From the NCBI RefSeq assembly GCF_000332175.1, contig NZ_KB235914.1, positions 937,966 through 1,001,965 on the forward strand: 64,000 bases of DNA, written 5' to 3'. The notes beneath the pieces were generated by a model, which saw only the letters and a program-made list of their open reading frames with translations, made no database searches and had not been told where the DNA came from. Of this stretch, positions 27,345 through 36,930 are shown piece after piece. The position numbers and the translations under genes were made by a program. Source of the DNA: Pseudanabaena sp. PCC 6802 (GTDB lineage: Bacteria; Cyanobacteriota; Cyanobacteriia; Pseudanabaenales; Pseudanabaenaceae). Numbering within the stretch: position 1 is the stretch's first letter; every line of letters starts with the position of its first letter.

Positions 27345-28328
27345 TTAAACAGGTACTCCCAGCATCTCCTCAACGGCATTGATGATGTCTTGAGGTTGCA
27401 CGATCGTCAAGTTTTCCAGGGTTGTATTGTAAGGAGTCGGTACGTCTAACGAGGCAAGCCGCTTGACTGGGGCATCAAGCTCGTCGAAGAGGTTATCGTT
27501 GATGGAAGCAATGATTTCGGCACCGATGCCACCACAACGCATGTCTTCTTCGACAATAATGACGCGATGGGTCTTGCGCAACGATGTCGCGATCGCTTCC
27601 ATATCCAATGGCTTCAGCGAAATTAGATCGATAACCTCGGGGTCGTAGCCCTTCTTGGTTAGGGTTTCCACCGCCTTGAGAACGTGATAGCGCATGCGCG
27701 AATAGGTCAGGATCGTGACATCTTTACCCGGACGCACGATTTCAGCTTTATCGAGCGGCAGCCAATATTCCTTATCGGGTAAATTTTCTTTGAGGTTGTA
27801 CAGCAGGACGTGCTCGAAAAATAGAACAGGATTGTCATCGCGGATTGCTGACTTGAGCAAGCCTTTGGCATTGTAGGGCGTAGAGCAGGCCACAATTTTG
27901 ATCCCGGGCACGGCTTGGAAATATGCCTCCAGGCGCTGGGAGTGTTCCGCACCAAGGTTTTTGCCAACACCACCAGGCCCGCGTACGACAACGGGAATCT
28001 TGAAATTGCCGCCGGACGTGTAGCGCAACATTCCGGCGTTGTTAGAAATTTGGTTAAAGGCTAGCAGGAGAAACCCCATATTCATGCCTTCGATCACGGG
28101 GCGCAAGCCAGTCATGGCAGAACCGATCGCCATGCCTGTAAAGCTGTTTTCGCAGATCGGCGTATCTAGCAAACGCAGGTCACCATATTTTTTGTAGAGA
28201 TCTTTAGTAACTTTATACGAGCCACCATAGAAACCCACATCCTCGCCCATTACATAAACTGTGGGGTCGTGTGCCATCTCCTCATCTAATGCTGCTCTGA
28301 GGGCGTTAAAAAAGGTAACCTCTGCCAT
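27345..28328 (-). CDS. pdhB: Pyruvate dehydrogenase E1 component, beta subunit
   Basis: 327 residues, full length. Signatures are [40 protein letters not shown] and [20 protein letters not shown]. The subunit completes the thiamin diphosphate site of the E1 heterotetramer that turns pyruvate into acetyl-CoA. The alpha subunit gene is not nearby, which is common in cyanobacteria. Confidence 0.96.
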   Translation of the reverse strand: MAEVTFFNALRAALDEEMAHDPTVYVMGEDVGFYGGSYKVTKDLYKKYGDLRLLDTPICENSFTGMAIGSAMTGLRPVIEGMNMGFLLLAFNQISNNAGMLRYTSGGNFKIPVVVRGPGGVGKNLGAEHSQRLEAYFQAVPGIKIVACSTPYNAKGLLKSAIRDDNPVLFFEHVLLYNLKENLPDKEYWLPLDKAEIVRPGKDVTILTYSRMRYHVLKAVETLTKKGYDPEVIDLISLKPLDMEAIATSLRKTHRVIIVEEDMRCGGIGAEIIASINDNLFDELDAPVKRLASLDVPTPYNTTLENLTIVQPQDIINAVEEMLGVPV

Positions 28329-28505
28329 AAATTAAATTTTGAATTTTGTAAATTCCGTTGCTTGCAAATTATATCCCCTATGGGGTATCAGGATTGCTGT
28401 GTTAGCTATGGCCCGATGACAGATTGGCGATCGAGCGGGCAAAATAGGTTAATTACGACAAACGCGAGGGTACGCGATCGCTTTGGGTTTTCAGGGGAAA
28501 ATAAC

Positions 28506-28647
28506 GCGATGTGCAACTTTCCCCCATTGCCCTCACCCTAAACTCCTCTCCCAGAGCGGGAGAGGGACTTTGACCGATTTTGGCTCCCCTTCTCCCAAGA
28601 TAGGAGAAGGGGCTGGGGGATGAGGGAGTACGTTAGTTGCACATTGC
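28506..28647. mobile_element. MITE-like element with 13-bp terminal inverted repeats
   Basis: The ends GCGATGTGCAACT and AGTTGCACATTGC are inverted copies with one mismatch. Between them lie two palindromes, CTCTCCC...GGGAGAGG and CTCCCCTTCTCC...GGAGAAGGGG, then GCTGGGGGATGAGGG. The internal part resembles a repeat widespread in cyanobacterial genomes. No coding potential. Confidence 0.7.
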
Positions 28648-28740
28648 GTAAAGTATTAAAATTAATCCAGACGGGAATTATTTACTGAGCATTACAAGGT
28701 CAGTTATGTACAAAACTAAGTTGCAGAAGTCTTGAGGAGC

Positions 28741-28897
28741 TATAGCGGTTTTCATCTGAAAACGAGAAGGGGGTTTGGGGGCGTTGCCCCCAAGAAGGGG
28801 AGGCAGGGCGGTCTTGGGGGTTCCCCGCTAGAGCCACTGCCGTGTTCCACCCCTTCACCCCGTCAATAAAACCTGTTCTCAATTGAAAAACGCTATA
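28741..28897 (+). repeat. Family B repeat, copy B2, with secondary insert
   Basis: Ends TATAGCGG and CGCTATA. It has the GGGGGCGTTGCCCCC hairpin and the AAAACCTGTTCTCAA tail of the family. The second hairpin loop is interrupted by the insert at 28801-28844, also found in A3. The rest of the 28329-29061 gap holds the element at 28506 and nothing else recognised. Confidence 0.88.
28801..28844 (+). mobile_element. Nested 44-bp hairpin element inside repeat B2
   Basis: The same sequence and orientation as 17405-17449. The flanks AGGGG and TTCCACCCCTT are exactly what the uninterrupted copy B3 shows side by side, so the insertion is clean and the boundaries are well defined here. Confidence 0.72.
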
Positions 28898-29061
28898 GAA
28901 GCTTGCTTACATTATCTAGATTAAGTTCTACATTGACAAAACTTAGTTTTGGTGATTTCTATAGCAAAATAAATCAAAACTGCGATTAACGTGCTTAATT
29001 TGTAAATCTAAGCACCACATGAGACCAAAGTCAGTTCTTGCCACCAGATAGAGTTAACCAT

Positions 29062-31899
29062 ATGGGAAATAGTACACCGCCAGATCGTCAACGCGATAAT
29101 GACTTTCTCGAAACAGAAGACGAGGATCTAAGCAATATTGATTGGTCAATGCTAACGGATTTGAGTACTAAGATTACTAACTCTAATTTGGATGCAGCGA
29201 CAGCCAAACAATCACAGTCCAGTGCATCTAGTTCTCCTTTTGATTTACCCGGCTGGGCTGAGGAGGTGGAAGATACTGAGGCATCTTTAGCTGAAATGCT
29301 GGGTTTGGAAGGCTTAGATGATAGCACTCTAGAAGATGTCAGTGGCGATCTCGCAGCGGAATTGGGGTTGGAGAACTTCGACGATCGCTTTTCTGCTCGA
29401 GAGCGATCGGGCGATAATTTCGATCTCAACCTCGATTTAGATTCCCCTATTAATTTGTCTAGCAATTCGTCAAGTCATGAAAGTGCAGATGCAACGATAA
29501 TTACTTCTAACCCGGTTAGCTCTAACCCAGCAGTTTCTGACCCGGAAATCTTTAGTAATGACGAGCCTGAGAGCGCTGGCTCGATCGACCCTGTGGATGA
29601 ACTACTAGCAGAAGCAGCAAATATCTCTGACTTTCCCCTAGACGAAGATGAGAATCTAAACTGGAACATTACCGATCGGGATCTACAAGCTTACACCAAT
29701 CCAGCCAATATCGGGTACAACACGTATACAACAGATGAATCTGGTTGGGGAGATGACTCAGGGGGCGATCGCGAAGACTACGCTTCCTACGAGTTCGATC
29801 CTGATTATGGAACCAATGCCAATGCCTCTGATGAGAAAAGAGCGACAGACGTACCAGATTACTACGCCGATGAAGTCGAGCCAGCATCTCTCGATCGATA
29901 CGCAACTCCGTTATCAAGTCAAGACCAAAATCTGGATTTCGATCTTGGTAGCTCGGGCGATCCGTTTGCAGAATCACCTCCCATGCCCCAGGATATCCTC
30001 GGGATGCAACCAGCAGAAAATATGGCGATCGCGCCTGATAAACCTCAACAAGCTAGTAGATGGGAATTTTCAAGTGCGTCAGATGTAGGGATTGACGAGC
30101 TGGATATCGATCGCGAATTTAGCGATCTCGATGCTATGGATGAGAACTTTTCAGATAGTACTAAGATCGAGAACGATAGTAGATTTGGCAGCGAAAATGA
30201 TGCCTCTGCGCGTTATTCCGCAGACTGGGAAGAAGAATTAAGTAGCAGTTACTATTCTGATGTAACCGAGCAAGAGTTAATGGAGGCTCTCCATCAGAAC
30301 AGAGCAGATCGAGATCGCGGAATGGAATCTGCCGATATTGCCGACGACGATCTATTTGGCATCCCATCCGATTATGTAGAACAGCAGGAAGCCCTTGACG
30401 AAGAAGACAATACAGGTCTAGCTAACTCGATATCGCTGCCATCACCTCCACCATTGCCTCCGTTACCTTCCCTGCCTCCACTACCTCCTCTGGATCGAAC
30501 TAATCGAACTCGACCAAGCAATAGTGCGACACCTCGTCAAGATAATCCTAGCACCAAAACCAGGCAGCAGAAGGATTTCGAGCAGTTCGAGTCATTCGAT
30601 CTCCCTGACGTGGAGTGGGCGGAAACAATTAGTCCGAGGTTGGGAGAAAATACGGGATTGCGGGAAGAGCGCCCGTCAAATCCCATACCACCTCATATGG
30701 TTCCTAAGAACATCAAGTCCAATCCCGTTAAGGGATCGTCTGAGTATAAAAAGCAGTTGTCAGATAACATCAGCAACGATACGAGCTGGTCGGAAATACT
30801 CGATCGCCAGCCAGATATTTCTGAAGAGATGAATAATACTGGTTATGGGGCTGCTAATACCGTTAAACCCGATCGCAGCGCTTTCATACCAAACGCATCT
30901 AAACAAGATCGCCAGCCAGATCGCGATTTGCCTGTAGATAGCATAGGACAAATGGGAGCTTTTGATGATTATGACGACGATATAGACGATTATGAGATTC
31001 CCAAATTCACTCAAGCTAGCGATCTGTCGGATGCGGATTTTCAGCGTCGCGCTAAAAGAGGCATCAATCTAGGCGAGCTTTGGCAATATTATGGGGGATA
31101 TCTAAAAATCCCAGCTATTGCCATTGGAGCGATCGCCGTGGTTTGGGGGATTTTCTCTATCCCACCGATCAAACGATTTTCCACAGAAATCGGTTTGAGA
31201 ACTGGTCTGAATCGGAATGCAGCAGGTCAGGACTTAGCAGGCATTAACCTCAAGGGCAGCAATCTAGAAAAAGCTAACTTCGATAATGCCAATCTCGCCA
31301 GTGCCAATTTAGAAGCGGCTAATCTCAAGGGTGCTTCCCTGATTGGGACGAAGCTGAATGGTGCTAATTTGCAGAAAGCCGATCTAAAGGGGGCGAGGCT
31401 AGTCAATGCCAATTTAGTGCTGGCAAATCTAAGCAATGCCGCACTTAATCAAGCAGACTTGAGTAGCGCTAATTTAGCAAAAACCAATTTGACTAATGCC
31501 AACATGAGTGGAGCTTTATTGAAGGATAGCCAGATCGACCTGAACGATCCGAAGTCTCCGACCAAGATAGACGATGAAGATCTATTGATGTGGCAAATCG
31601 TGAACGAACCCAGGGGCAATCGCAATTTAGCAGGTATCAATATGACTGGATTTAACCTGAGTTCTGCCAAGCTGCAGGGAGCAAATCTAGTTGGGGCAAA
31701 GCTGGCGTGGGCAGATTTAAGTTTATCGGATCTGAGCAATGCCAAATTGGATGGGTCGGAGCTATCCGGTGCCAATCTCAACGGTGCTAACCTGAGAGGG
31801 GCTAATATAGCTAGTGCCACCTGGGCAAAAGATCGAACTCCTAAAACTGACGGTCAAACCACTTGTCCCAACGGCACTCCAGGGCCTTGTAAATTCTAG
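29062..31899 (+). CDS. Large acidic membrane protein with C-terminal pentapeptide repeats
   Basis: 945 residues from the ATG at 29062; an in-frame TTG at 29038 is a weaker start. About 650 residues are low-complexity, very rich in Asp, Glu, Ser and Asn, with a proline tract near residues 470-485 (PPPLPPLPSLPPLPPL). A single membrane helix (IPAIAIGAIAVVWGIFSI) follows at about 677-695. Then come roughly 200 residues of pentapeptide repeats (pattern A-N/D-L-x-x), split by an acidic loop (SPTKIDDEDLLMWQ). The layout predicts a disordered acidic arm on one side of a membrane and a rigid beta-helix on the other. No function is assigned. Confidence 0.88.
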   Translation: MGNSTPPDRQRDNDFLETEDEDLSNIDWSMLTDLSTKITNSNLDAATAKQSQSSASSSPFDLPGWAEEVEDTEASLAEMLGLEGLDDSTLEDVSGDLAAELGLENFDDRFSARERSGDNFDLNLDLDSPINLSSNSSSHESADATIITSNPVSSNPAVSDPEIFSNDEPESAGSIDPVDELLAEAANISDFPLDEDENLNWNITDRDLQAYTNPANIGYNTYTTDESGWGDDSGGDREDYASYEFDPDYGTNANASDEKRATDVPDYYADEVEPASLDRYATPLSSQDQNLDFDLGSSGDPFAESPPMPQDILGMQPAENMAIAPDKPQQASRWEFSSASDVGIDELDIDREFSDLDAMDENFSDSTKIENDSRFGSENDASARYSADWEEELSSSYYSDVTEQELMEALHQNRADRDRGMESADIADDDLFGIPSDYVEQQEALDEEDNTGLANSISLPSPPPLPPLPSLPPLPPLDRTNRTRPSNSATPRQDNPSTKTRQQKDFEQFESFDLPDVEWAETISPRLGENTGLREERPSNPIPPHMVPKNIKSNPVKGSSEYKKQLSDNISNDTSWSEILDRQPDISEEMNNTGYGAANTVKPDRSAFIPNASKQDRQPDRDLPVDSIGQMGAFDDYDDDIDDYEIPKFTQASDLSDADFQRRAKRGINLGELWQYYGGYLKIPAIAIGAIAVVWGIFSIPPIKRFSTEIGLRTGLNRNAAGQDLAGINLKGSNLEKANFDNANLASANLEAANLKGASLIGTKLNGANLQKADLKGARLVNANLVLANLSNAALNQADLSSANLAKTNLTNANMSGALLKDSQIDLNDPKSPTKIDDEDLLMWQIVNEPRGNRNLAGINMTGFNLSSAKLQGANLVGAKLAWADLSLSDLSNAKLDGSELSGANLNGANLRGANIASATWAKDRTPKTDGQTTCPNGTPGPCKF

Positions 31900-31999
31900 T
31901 GTTGCCAGTCATAAACTTGGCAACATGAGGGAGTGGGAGTTGACCTCCCAGAAGGGTTTCATCCCCTTCTGCCCCTTCAAAACTTTTGTTTCTGCGTAC

Positions 32000-32107
32000 T
32001 ATAGCCGTATGCAGATCTGTGAGGACAGGGAGGGGGATTGGAGGCTGTGCCCCCACGCAGGGGTGGAACCCCTGCACCCCATCCTAAGTCCGTTGAGTAC
32101 AGCTATA
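32000..32107 (-). repeat. Family A repeat, copy A4
   Basis: Reverse orientation and more diverged than A1 or A2 (TATAGCCGTATGCAGATCTG at the left end, CAGCTATA at the right). It ends 18 bp before the purH start codon, so any purH promoter lies within it or upstream of it. Confidence 0.85.
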
Positions 32108-32125
32108 ATTTCATTAAAAAACGTC

Positions 32126-33694
32126 ATGACCGAATCGGCATCCCCAAAAATTGCACTGATCAGCGTATCTGATAAAACTGGAGTCATCGATCTTGCCCGA
32201 TCGCTAGTGGAGACGTGGCAATTTCAACTAATCAGTAGTGGTGGTACGGCAAAGGTACTGAAAGATGCCGGTCTGCCTGTAACCAGGGTGTCCGACTATA
32301 CTGGCGCTCCCGAAATTTTAGGTGGTAGGGTCAAGACTCTCCACCCCAAAATACATGGGGGTATTTTAGCTCGTCGGGATCTTGCCGCCGATCGCGAAGA
32401 TCTAGAGGCTAATGGCATAGCAGCGATCGCTCTGGTAGCAGTCAATCTCTATCCGTTCGAGCAAACTATCGCCAGGCCGGACGTATCGGTTGATGAGGCG
32501 ATCGAGCAAATCGACATCGGCGGCCCTGCTATGATGCGGGCGGCTGCTAAAAATCACCAATACATAACCGTCCTTTCTAGCCCCAATCAGTACGATCGTT
32601 ACCTCAAAGAACTTGCTGACCATCATGGGGAAACAAGTCTGGAATTCCGGCGATCGCTAGCCTTTGCCGCCTTTCAGCACACGCAGCTCTACGATCGGGC
32701 GATCGCTAATTATCTCGCCTCCCAAACGCGCGGTTGCTCCCAGTTACACTTGGCACAGTCCTATGATTTAAAAGGTATCGATCCCAAGCCTTTGCGCTAT
32801 GGCGAAAACCCCCATCAAAACGCCACCTGGTATCAGGTAGGCGATCGATCCAGCGGCTGGTCGGCAGCGGCACAGCTACAGGGCAAAGAACTTAGCTATA
32901 ACAATCTTTTAGATCTTGAAGCTGCCCGCAGTATCGTAGCGGAGTTTGTTGACGATCGCCCGTGCGCCGTTATTGTCAAGCACAATAACCCCTGCGGTGT
33001 AGCATTAGGGGATAGTTTAGTCGAAGCCTACCAAAAAGCTTTTGCAGCGGACTCAACTTCCGCATTTGGCGGCATTGTGGCGCTCAATCGCCCCCTAGAT
33101 CCCGATACCGCCCAGGCCATGACTGCAACATTTTTAGAGTGCGTAGTTGCACCCAGTTGCCAACCGGAAGCAGCAGCGATCCTGCAAGCTAAGTCAAATC
33201 TCAGGGTGTTAGTCTTGCCCGATTTGACAACTGGCGCGCCAGAAACTGTGAAATCGATCGCGGGTGGTTTGCTAGTGCAGCAAAGCGACGATCTACCCGT
33301 CCAGCCCGACGACTGGAAAGTTGTTACCCAACTGCAACCGACAGTGGAGCAGATGCAGGAGATGATATTTGCCTGGAAAATCTGTCGCCATGTTAAATCC
33401 AATGCGATCGCGGTGACAGCTAACAGTACTACCCTGGGTATTGGTGCCGGGCAAATGAATCGGGTGGGTTCGGCTCAACTTGCGATCTCCCAAGCAGGCG
33501 ATCGCGCTCGGGGTGGTATCTTAGCTAGTGATGGCTTTTTCCCGTTTGACGATACGGTCAGGTCGGCGGCGGCAGCGGGGATTAGAGCGATCGTGCAGCC
33601 CGGTGGCAGCATCCGCGATCGAGACTCCATTAGTGCCGCTGACGAGCTAGGCCTGGTCATGGTTTTGACCAACAAGCGCCACTTTTTGCATTAG
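32126..33694 (+). CDS. purH: Bifunctional AICAR formyltransferase/IMP cyclohydrolase
   Basis: 522 residues from ATG 32126. The N-terminal cyclohydrolase domain (about 1-200) begins KIALISVSDKTGVIDLARSL, with GGRVKTLHPKIHGGILARRD. The formyltransferase domain has KPLRYGENPHQNATWYQ and VIVKHNNPCGVALGDSLVEA, ending SIRDRDSISAADELGLVMV. It catalyses the last two steps to IMP. The frame is open upstream into repeat A4, but those residues are not part of the family, so the internal ATG is used. Confidence 0.96.
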   Translation: MTESASPKIALISVSDKTGVIDLARSLVETWQFQLISSGGTAKVLKDAGLPVTRVSDYTGAPEILGGRVKTLHPKIHGGILARRDLAADREDLEANGIAAIALVAVNLYPFEQTIARPDVSVDEAIEQIDIGGPAMMRAAAKNHQYITVLSSPNQYDRYLKELADHHGETSLEFRRSLAFAAFQHTQLYDRAIANYLASQTRGCSQLHLAQSYDLKGIDPKPLRYGENPHQNATWYQVGDRSSGWSAAAQLQGKELSYNNLLDLEAARSIVAEFVDDRPCAVIVKHNNPCGVALGDSLVEAYQKAFAADSTSAFGGIVALNRPLDPDTAQAMTATFLECVVAPSCQPEAAAILQAKSNLRVLVLPDLTTGAPETVKSIAGGLLVQQSDDLPVQPDDWKVVTQLQPTVEQMQEMIFAWKICRHVKSNAIAVTANSTTLGIGAGQMNRVGSAQLAISQAGDRARGGILASDGFFPFDDTVRSAAAAGIRAIVQPGGSIRDRDSISAADELGLVMVLTNKRHFLH

Positions 33695-33809
33695 TTTTTA
33701 CGTAACGTATGTAAAGATGGCGGTTTTCTCGAATGGCAAAAACATAAAATATAAGCTTACGATCTTAACCTAGAGTCGATCTAACCTCTGCCTGTTAATC
33801 CTGGAACCT

Positions 33810-34781
33810 ATGCAAAACTTTCGCAACTATTACGACATTCTTGATGTACCCAAAACTGCTTCTATTGATGATATTAAGAAAGCATATCGTAAGCTAGCTC
33901 GGAAGTACCATCCAGACTTAAATCCGGGTGATAAGATCGCTGAGGAAAAGTTCAAAGATATTGGTGAAGCCTACGAGGTACTTTCTGACCCCAACAAACG
34001 CAAGCAATACGATCAGTTCGGTCAATTTTGGCGGCAAGGCGGCTTTCAGGGTGGCAGGACTTCATCGCAGAGCGATTCTTGGAATCCAGATTACGATCGA
34101 GGCTACCCCAATGATGTTGACTTTAGCCAGTTCAGCGATTTTCAGGAGTTTGTCGATCAGTTATTAGGTAAGTTCCGCACGAACGAGCCGCCACGACCCA
34201 GTGGTTCTTCCACTTACAATAATTACAGATCGACGACGCAGGCTCCACCGCGCACCAGTACGCGCCGCGATGCCGAAGCACTACTCAACCTTCCGCTCGA
34301 ACGGGCATTTGTGGGTGGACGGGAACGGATTCGTCTCGAAGATGGGCGATCGCTGGAAGTCAATATGCCAGCGGGCGTGATGACAGGACAGCGCATCAGG
34401 TTAAAGGGTCAAGGTCCTTCAGGAGGGGATCTCTACCTGAAGATCAATCTCCAAACCCATCCATTCTTTACCCTGGATGGCTACGATATCCGTTGCCAAC
34501 TGCCCGTTTCGCCCAGCGAGTCGGTTTTGGGCGCGCAGGTGGAAGTCCCAACCCTGAGCGGTATAGTTAAACTCAACATCCCAGCAGGGGTAAAGTCCGG
34601 ACAGCAGTTGCGATTGGCAGGCAAGGGATTCCCTAAGGACAATCGTACCTTTGGCGATCAATACGTTGAAGTTCAAATTGTCGTTCCCAAAAAACCATCC
34701 AATCGCGAACTCGAACTATACGAGAAACTACTAGAAATTCAGTCCTTCGACCCCCGCGAAAACCTGGCAAAAATGAAGTAA
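33810..34781 (+). CDS. DnaJ/CbpA-type co-chaperone without zinc finger
   Basis: 323 residues. The J domain (1-70) has [20 protein letters not shown] and the HPD motif at 34-36, which stimulates DnaK ATPase. A Gly/Ser-rich linker (about 75-140) replaces the G/F and zinc-finger regions. The C-terminal substrate domains include [20 protein letters not shown] and [20 protein letters not shown]. This type II/CbpA layout has no Cys-x-x-Cys repeats. Confidence 0.94.
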   Translation: MQNFRNYYDILDVPKTASIDDIKKAYRKLARKYHPDLNPGDKIAEEKFKDIGEAYEVLSDPNKRKQYDQFGQFWRQGGFQGGRTSSQSDSWNPDYDRGYPNDVDFSQFSDFQEFVDQLLGKFRTNEPPRPSGSSTYNNYRSTTQAPPRTSTRRDAEALLNLPLERAFVGGRERIRLEDGRSLEVNMPAGVMTGQRIRLKGQGPSGGDLYLKINLQTHPFFTLDGYDIRCQLPVSPSESVLGAQVEVPTLSGIVKLNIPAGVKSGQQLRLAGKGFPKDNRTFGDQYVEVQIVVPKKPSNRELELYEKLLEIQSFDPRENLAKMK

Positions 34782-34787
34782 TCGCAA

Positions 34788-35384
34788 TTATTTGAAGTGA
34801 ACGTTATAAACCGTTGGCTGAAAAGCGGGGGGGATTTCCACATCTGAAGTTGATTCCTCAGAGATGATTTTTACCTCATTTCTGAAGATGGCAAACTTAG
34901 TGGTGCTGGTTGATGAAATCAGCAATCTTGGCCCCTTGACCGTTCTGGCATCTACTATACTCGTGACGTTGGCAAATGCTGTCTTGCGGTCTGGCGAAAC
35001 TCTTATTTTTACGTCATGATAGAGAAAGTCAAAGCTATCAATGTTGACAAAGCTTTCCTGCGTAGCTTGTCTTTGTTCCTCGGCACCTTTTAGAACCGAA
35101 ACTATTTCCTTTGCCTTGCCAGCCGTCCACAGCCGCACCGTGTTCTTGGAAGTGGCAAAAGGGATTAAAAATTTGACTATCCCATCAACGTCTTTACGCT
35201 CGGTTGCTGCCACCATGTCATCGAAAATTTGTTGGATTTCAGCCTCGCTAATCTTGCGATCGCTGCGATCGGGAGACTCAATAAACAGTTGTTTGTTTTT
35301 CTCGACCGCGATCGCTGGAGCCAGACAAACCATCCCCATTGCAAGCGTCGCTGGCACAACTCCAATTAGCCGTCTAAAGTTCAT
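34788..35384 (-). CDS. Secreted hypothetical protein, possibly NTF2-like
   Basis: 198 residues with an N-terminal signal peptide (MNFRRLIGVVPATLAMGMVC, cleavage probably near APAIA). The mature part has helices (SEAEIQQIFDDMVAATERKD) followed by beta strands, which is compatible with an NTF2/SnoaL-like fold. That is an inference from pattern, not a recognised family. It converges on the DnaJ-like gene with 6 bp between the stops. Confidence 0.72.
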   Translation of the reverse strand: MNFRRLIGVVPATLAMGMVCLAPAIAVEKNKQLFIESPDRSDRKISEAEIQQIFDDMVAATERKDVDGIVKFLIPFATSKNTVRLWTAGKAKEIVSVLKGAEEQRQATQESFVNIDSFDFLYHDVKIRVSPDRKTAFANVTSIVDARTVKGPRLLISSTSTTKFAIFRNEVKIISEESTSDVEIPPAFQPTVYNVHFK

Positions 35385-35527
35385 GCGTTACTCCCAATTG
35401 TTGCCTAATATCGATAAAACTGCACTATATAAGAGCATACAGCAATACCAACCACACAACAAACCCGAGCTGGTGCTAGAATGGGCTGGCGGATGTAAAG
35501 TTTTTTAACAAATTACGACTAAAATAA

Positions 35528-36700
35528 ATGCGAATTATTTTAATGACAGGTAAGGGTGGCGTAGGCAAAACATCCGTGGCAGCGGCTACTGGGTTGCGCT
35601 GTGCCGAGCTTGGCTATAAAACCCTAGTTCTGAGTACGGATCCCGCCCATTCCCTGGCGGATAGCTTTGACATGGAGCTAGCTCACGATCCTAGAGAGGT
35701 ACGTCCAAATCTGTGGGGTGCGGAATTAGACGCGCTGCGAGAGTTAGAGGGAAACTGGGGGGCAGTTAAGCGTTATATCAGCGAAGTGTTGCAGGCGCGG
35801 GGACTGGAGGGCGTGCAAGCAGAGGAGCTGGCAATTTTACCCGGTATGGATGAAATCTTTGGACTGGTGCGGGTGAAACGACACTACGATGCCAAGGACT
35901 TTGAGGTATTGATTATCGACTCTGCACCCACTGGCACGGCGTTGCGGCTGCTATCGCTGCCCGAGGTGGCGGGCTGGTACATGCGCAAGTTTTACAAACC
36001 GTTACAGGGGATGGCACAGGTACTCAGTCCTGTATTCGAGCCAATTTTTAAGCGGGTTACGGGTTTCTCTTTACCAAACAAGGATGTGATGGATGCACCT
36101 TACGAGTTTTATGAGGAACTGGAAGCATTGGAGAAGGTGCTGACCGACAATACCACCACCACGGTGCGTCTGGTGACCAATCCTGAAAAGATGGTGATTA
36201 AAGAATCTCTCAGGGCGCATTCTTATCTCAGTCTCTACAATGTGGCTACGGATCTGGTGATTGCCAATCGCATTATCCCCGACACAGTTCAGGATGCTTT
36301 TTTCCAGGCGTGGAAGGAATCTCAAAAGGAATATTGCCAGCAAATTCATACTGATTTTCATCCGTTGCCGGTGAAACAAATTCCACTCTATTCTGAGGAG
36401 ATGTGCGGGCTGGCTGCGCTAGAAAGACTGAAAGAGACTCTCTACGGCTCAGAAGATCCGACCCAGGTTTACTACAAGGAGAACACCCTGCGAGTGATTG
36501 AGGAAAACGGAAAATATCGCCTCGATCTCTATCTACCAGGCGTACCCAAAGAAAAGATTGAATTAACTAAAACCGCTGACGAGTTAAATATCCGTATCGG
36601 CAATCATCGTCGCAATCTAGTACTGCCCCAAGCTCTATCTTTATTACAGCCTTCAGGAGCCAAGATGGAAGATGATTACCTGAAGATTCGCTTCGCCTAA
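35528..36700 (+). CDS. Get3/ArsA-family ATPase with HSP20-like C-terminus
   Basis: 390 residues. The deviant Walker A motif is [20 protein letters not shown], followed by [19 protein letters not shown] and the [12 protein letters not shown] switch region. Residues about 325-390 ([20 protein letters not shown], then DDYLKIRFA) look like an alpha-crystallin/HSP20 domain, the typical architecture of the cyanobacterial and chloroplast-type Get3 homologue. There is no second ATPase half and no Cys pair for arsenite, so targeting or chaperoning of membrane proteins is more likely than arsenite transport. Confidence 0.93.
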   Translation: MRIILMTGKGGVGKTSVAAATGLRCAELGYKTLVLSTDPAHSLADSFDMELAHDPREVRPNLWGAELDALRELEGNWGAVKRYISEVLQARGLEGVQAEELAILPGMDEIFGLVRVKRHYDAKDFEVLIIDSAPTGTALRLLSLPEVAGWYMRKFYKPLQGMAQVLSPVFEPIFKRVTGFSLPNKDVMDAPYEFYEELEALEKVLTDNTTTTVRLVTNPEKMVIKESLRAHSYLSLYNVATDLVIANRIIPDTVQDAFFQAWKESQKEYCQQIHTDFHPLPVKQIPLYSEEMCGLAALERLKETLYGSEDPTQVYYKENTLRVIEENGKYRLDLYLPGVPKEKIELTKTADELNIRIGNHRRNLVLPQALSLLQPSGAKMEDDYLKIRFA

Positions 36701-36802
36701 TTGGCGATCGCATAGCTCAGATATCCCACCGTCGTCGCGATCGGCGATCGCTGCTAGCTCCCTTATTGTGTTATTGTCGTGAATTAATAGTCAAGTTCCT
36801 GG

Positions 36803-36916
36803 TTATAGCGGTTTTCAGATCGGAAGGAGTAGGGGGTTTGGGGGCGTTGCCCCCAAGAAGGGGTTCCACCCCTTCACCCCAAAAATAAAACCCGTTCTCA
36901 ATTAAAAACCGCTATA
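36803..36916 (+). repeat. Family B repeat, copy B3
   Basis: Ends TTATAGCGG and CCGCTATA, nearly perfect inverse copies. It contains the uninterrupted loop AGAAGGGGTTCCACCCCTT that shows the empty site for the insert found in B2. Confidence 0.9.
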
Positions 36917-36930
36917 GTGCTGATTTTTTG

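Noticed and set aside
31814-32125. N-terminal extension of purH by 104 codons
   Set aside because: It overlaps the end of the pentapeptide gene and repeat A4; PurH starts at KIALISVSDK, so the ATG at 32126 was used.
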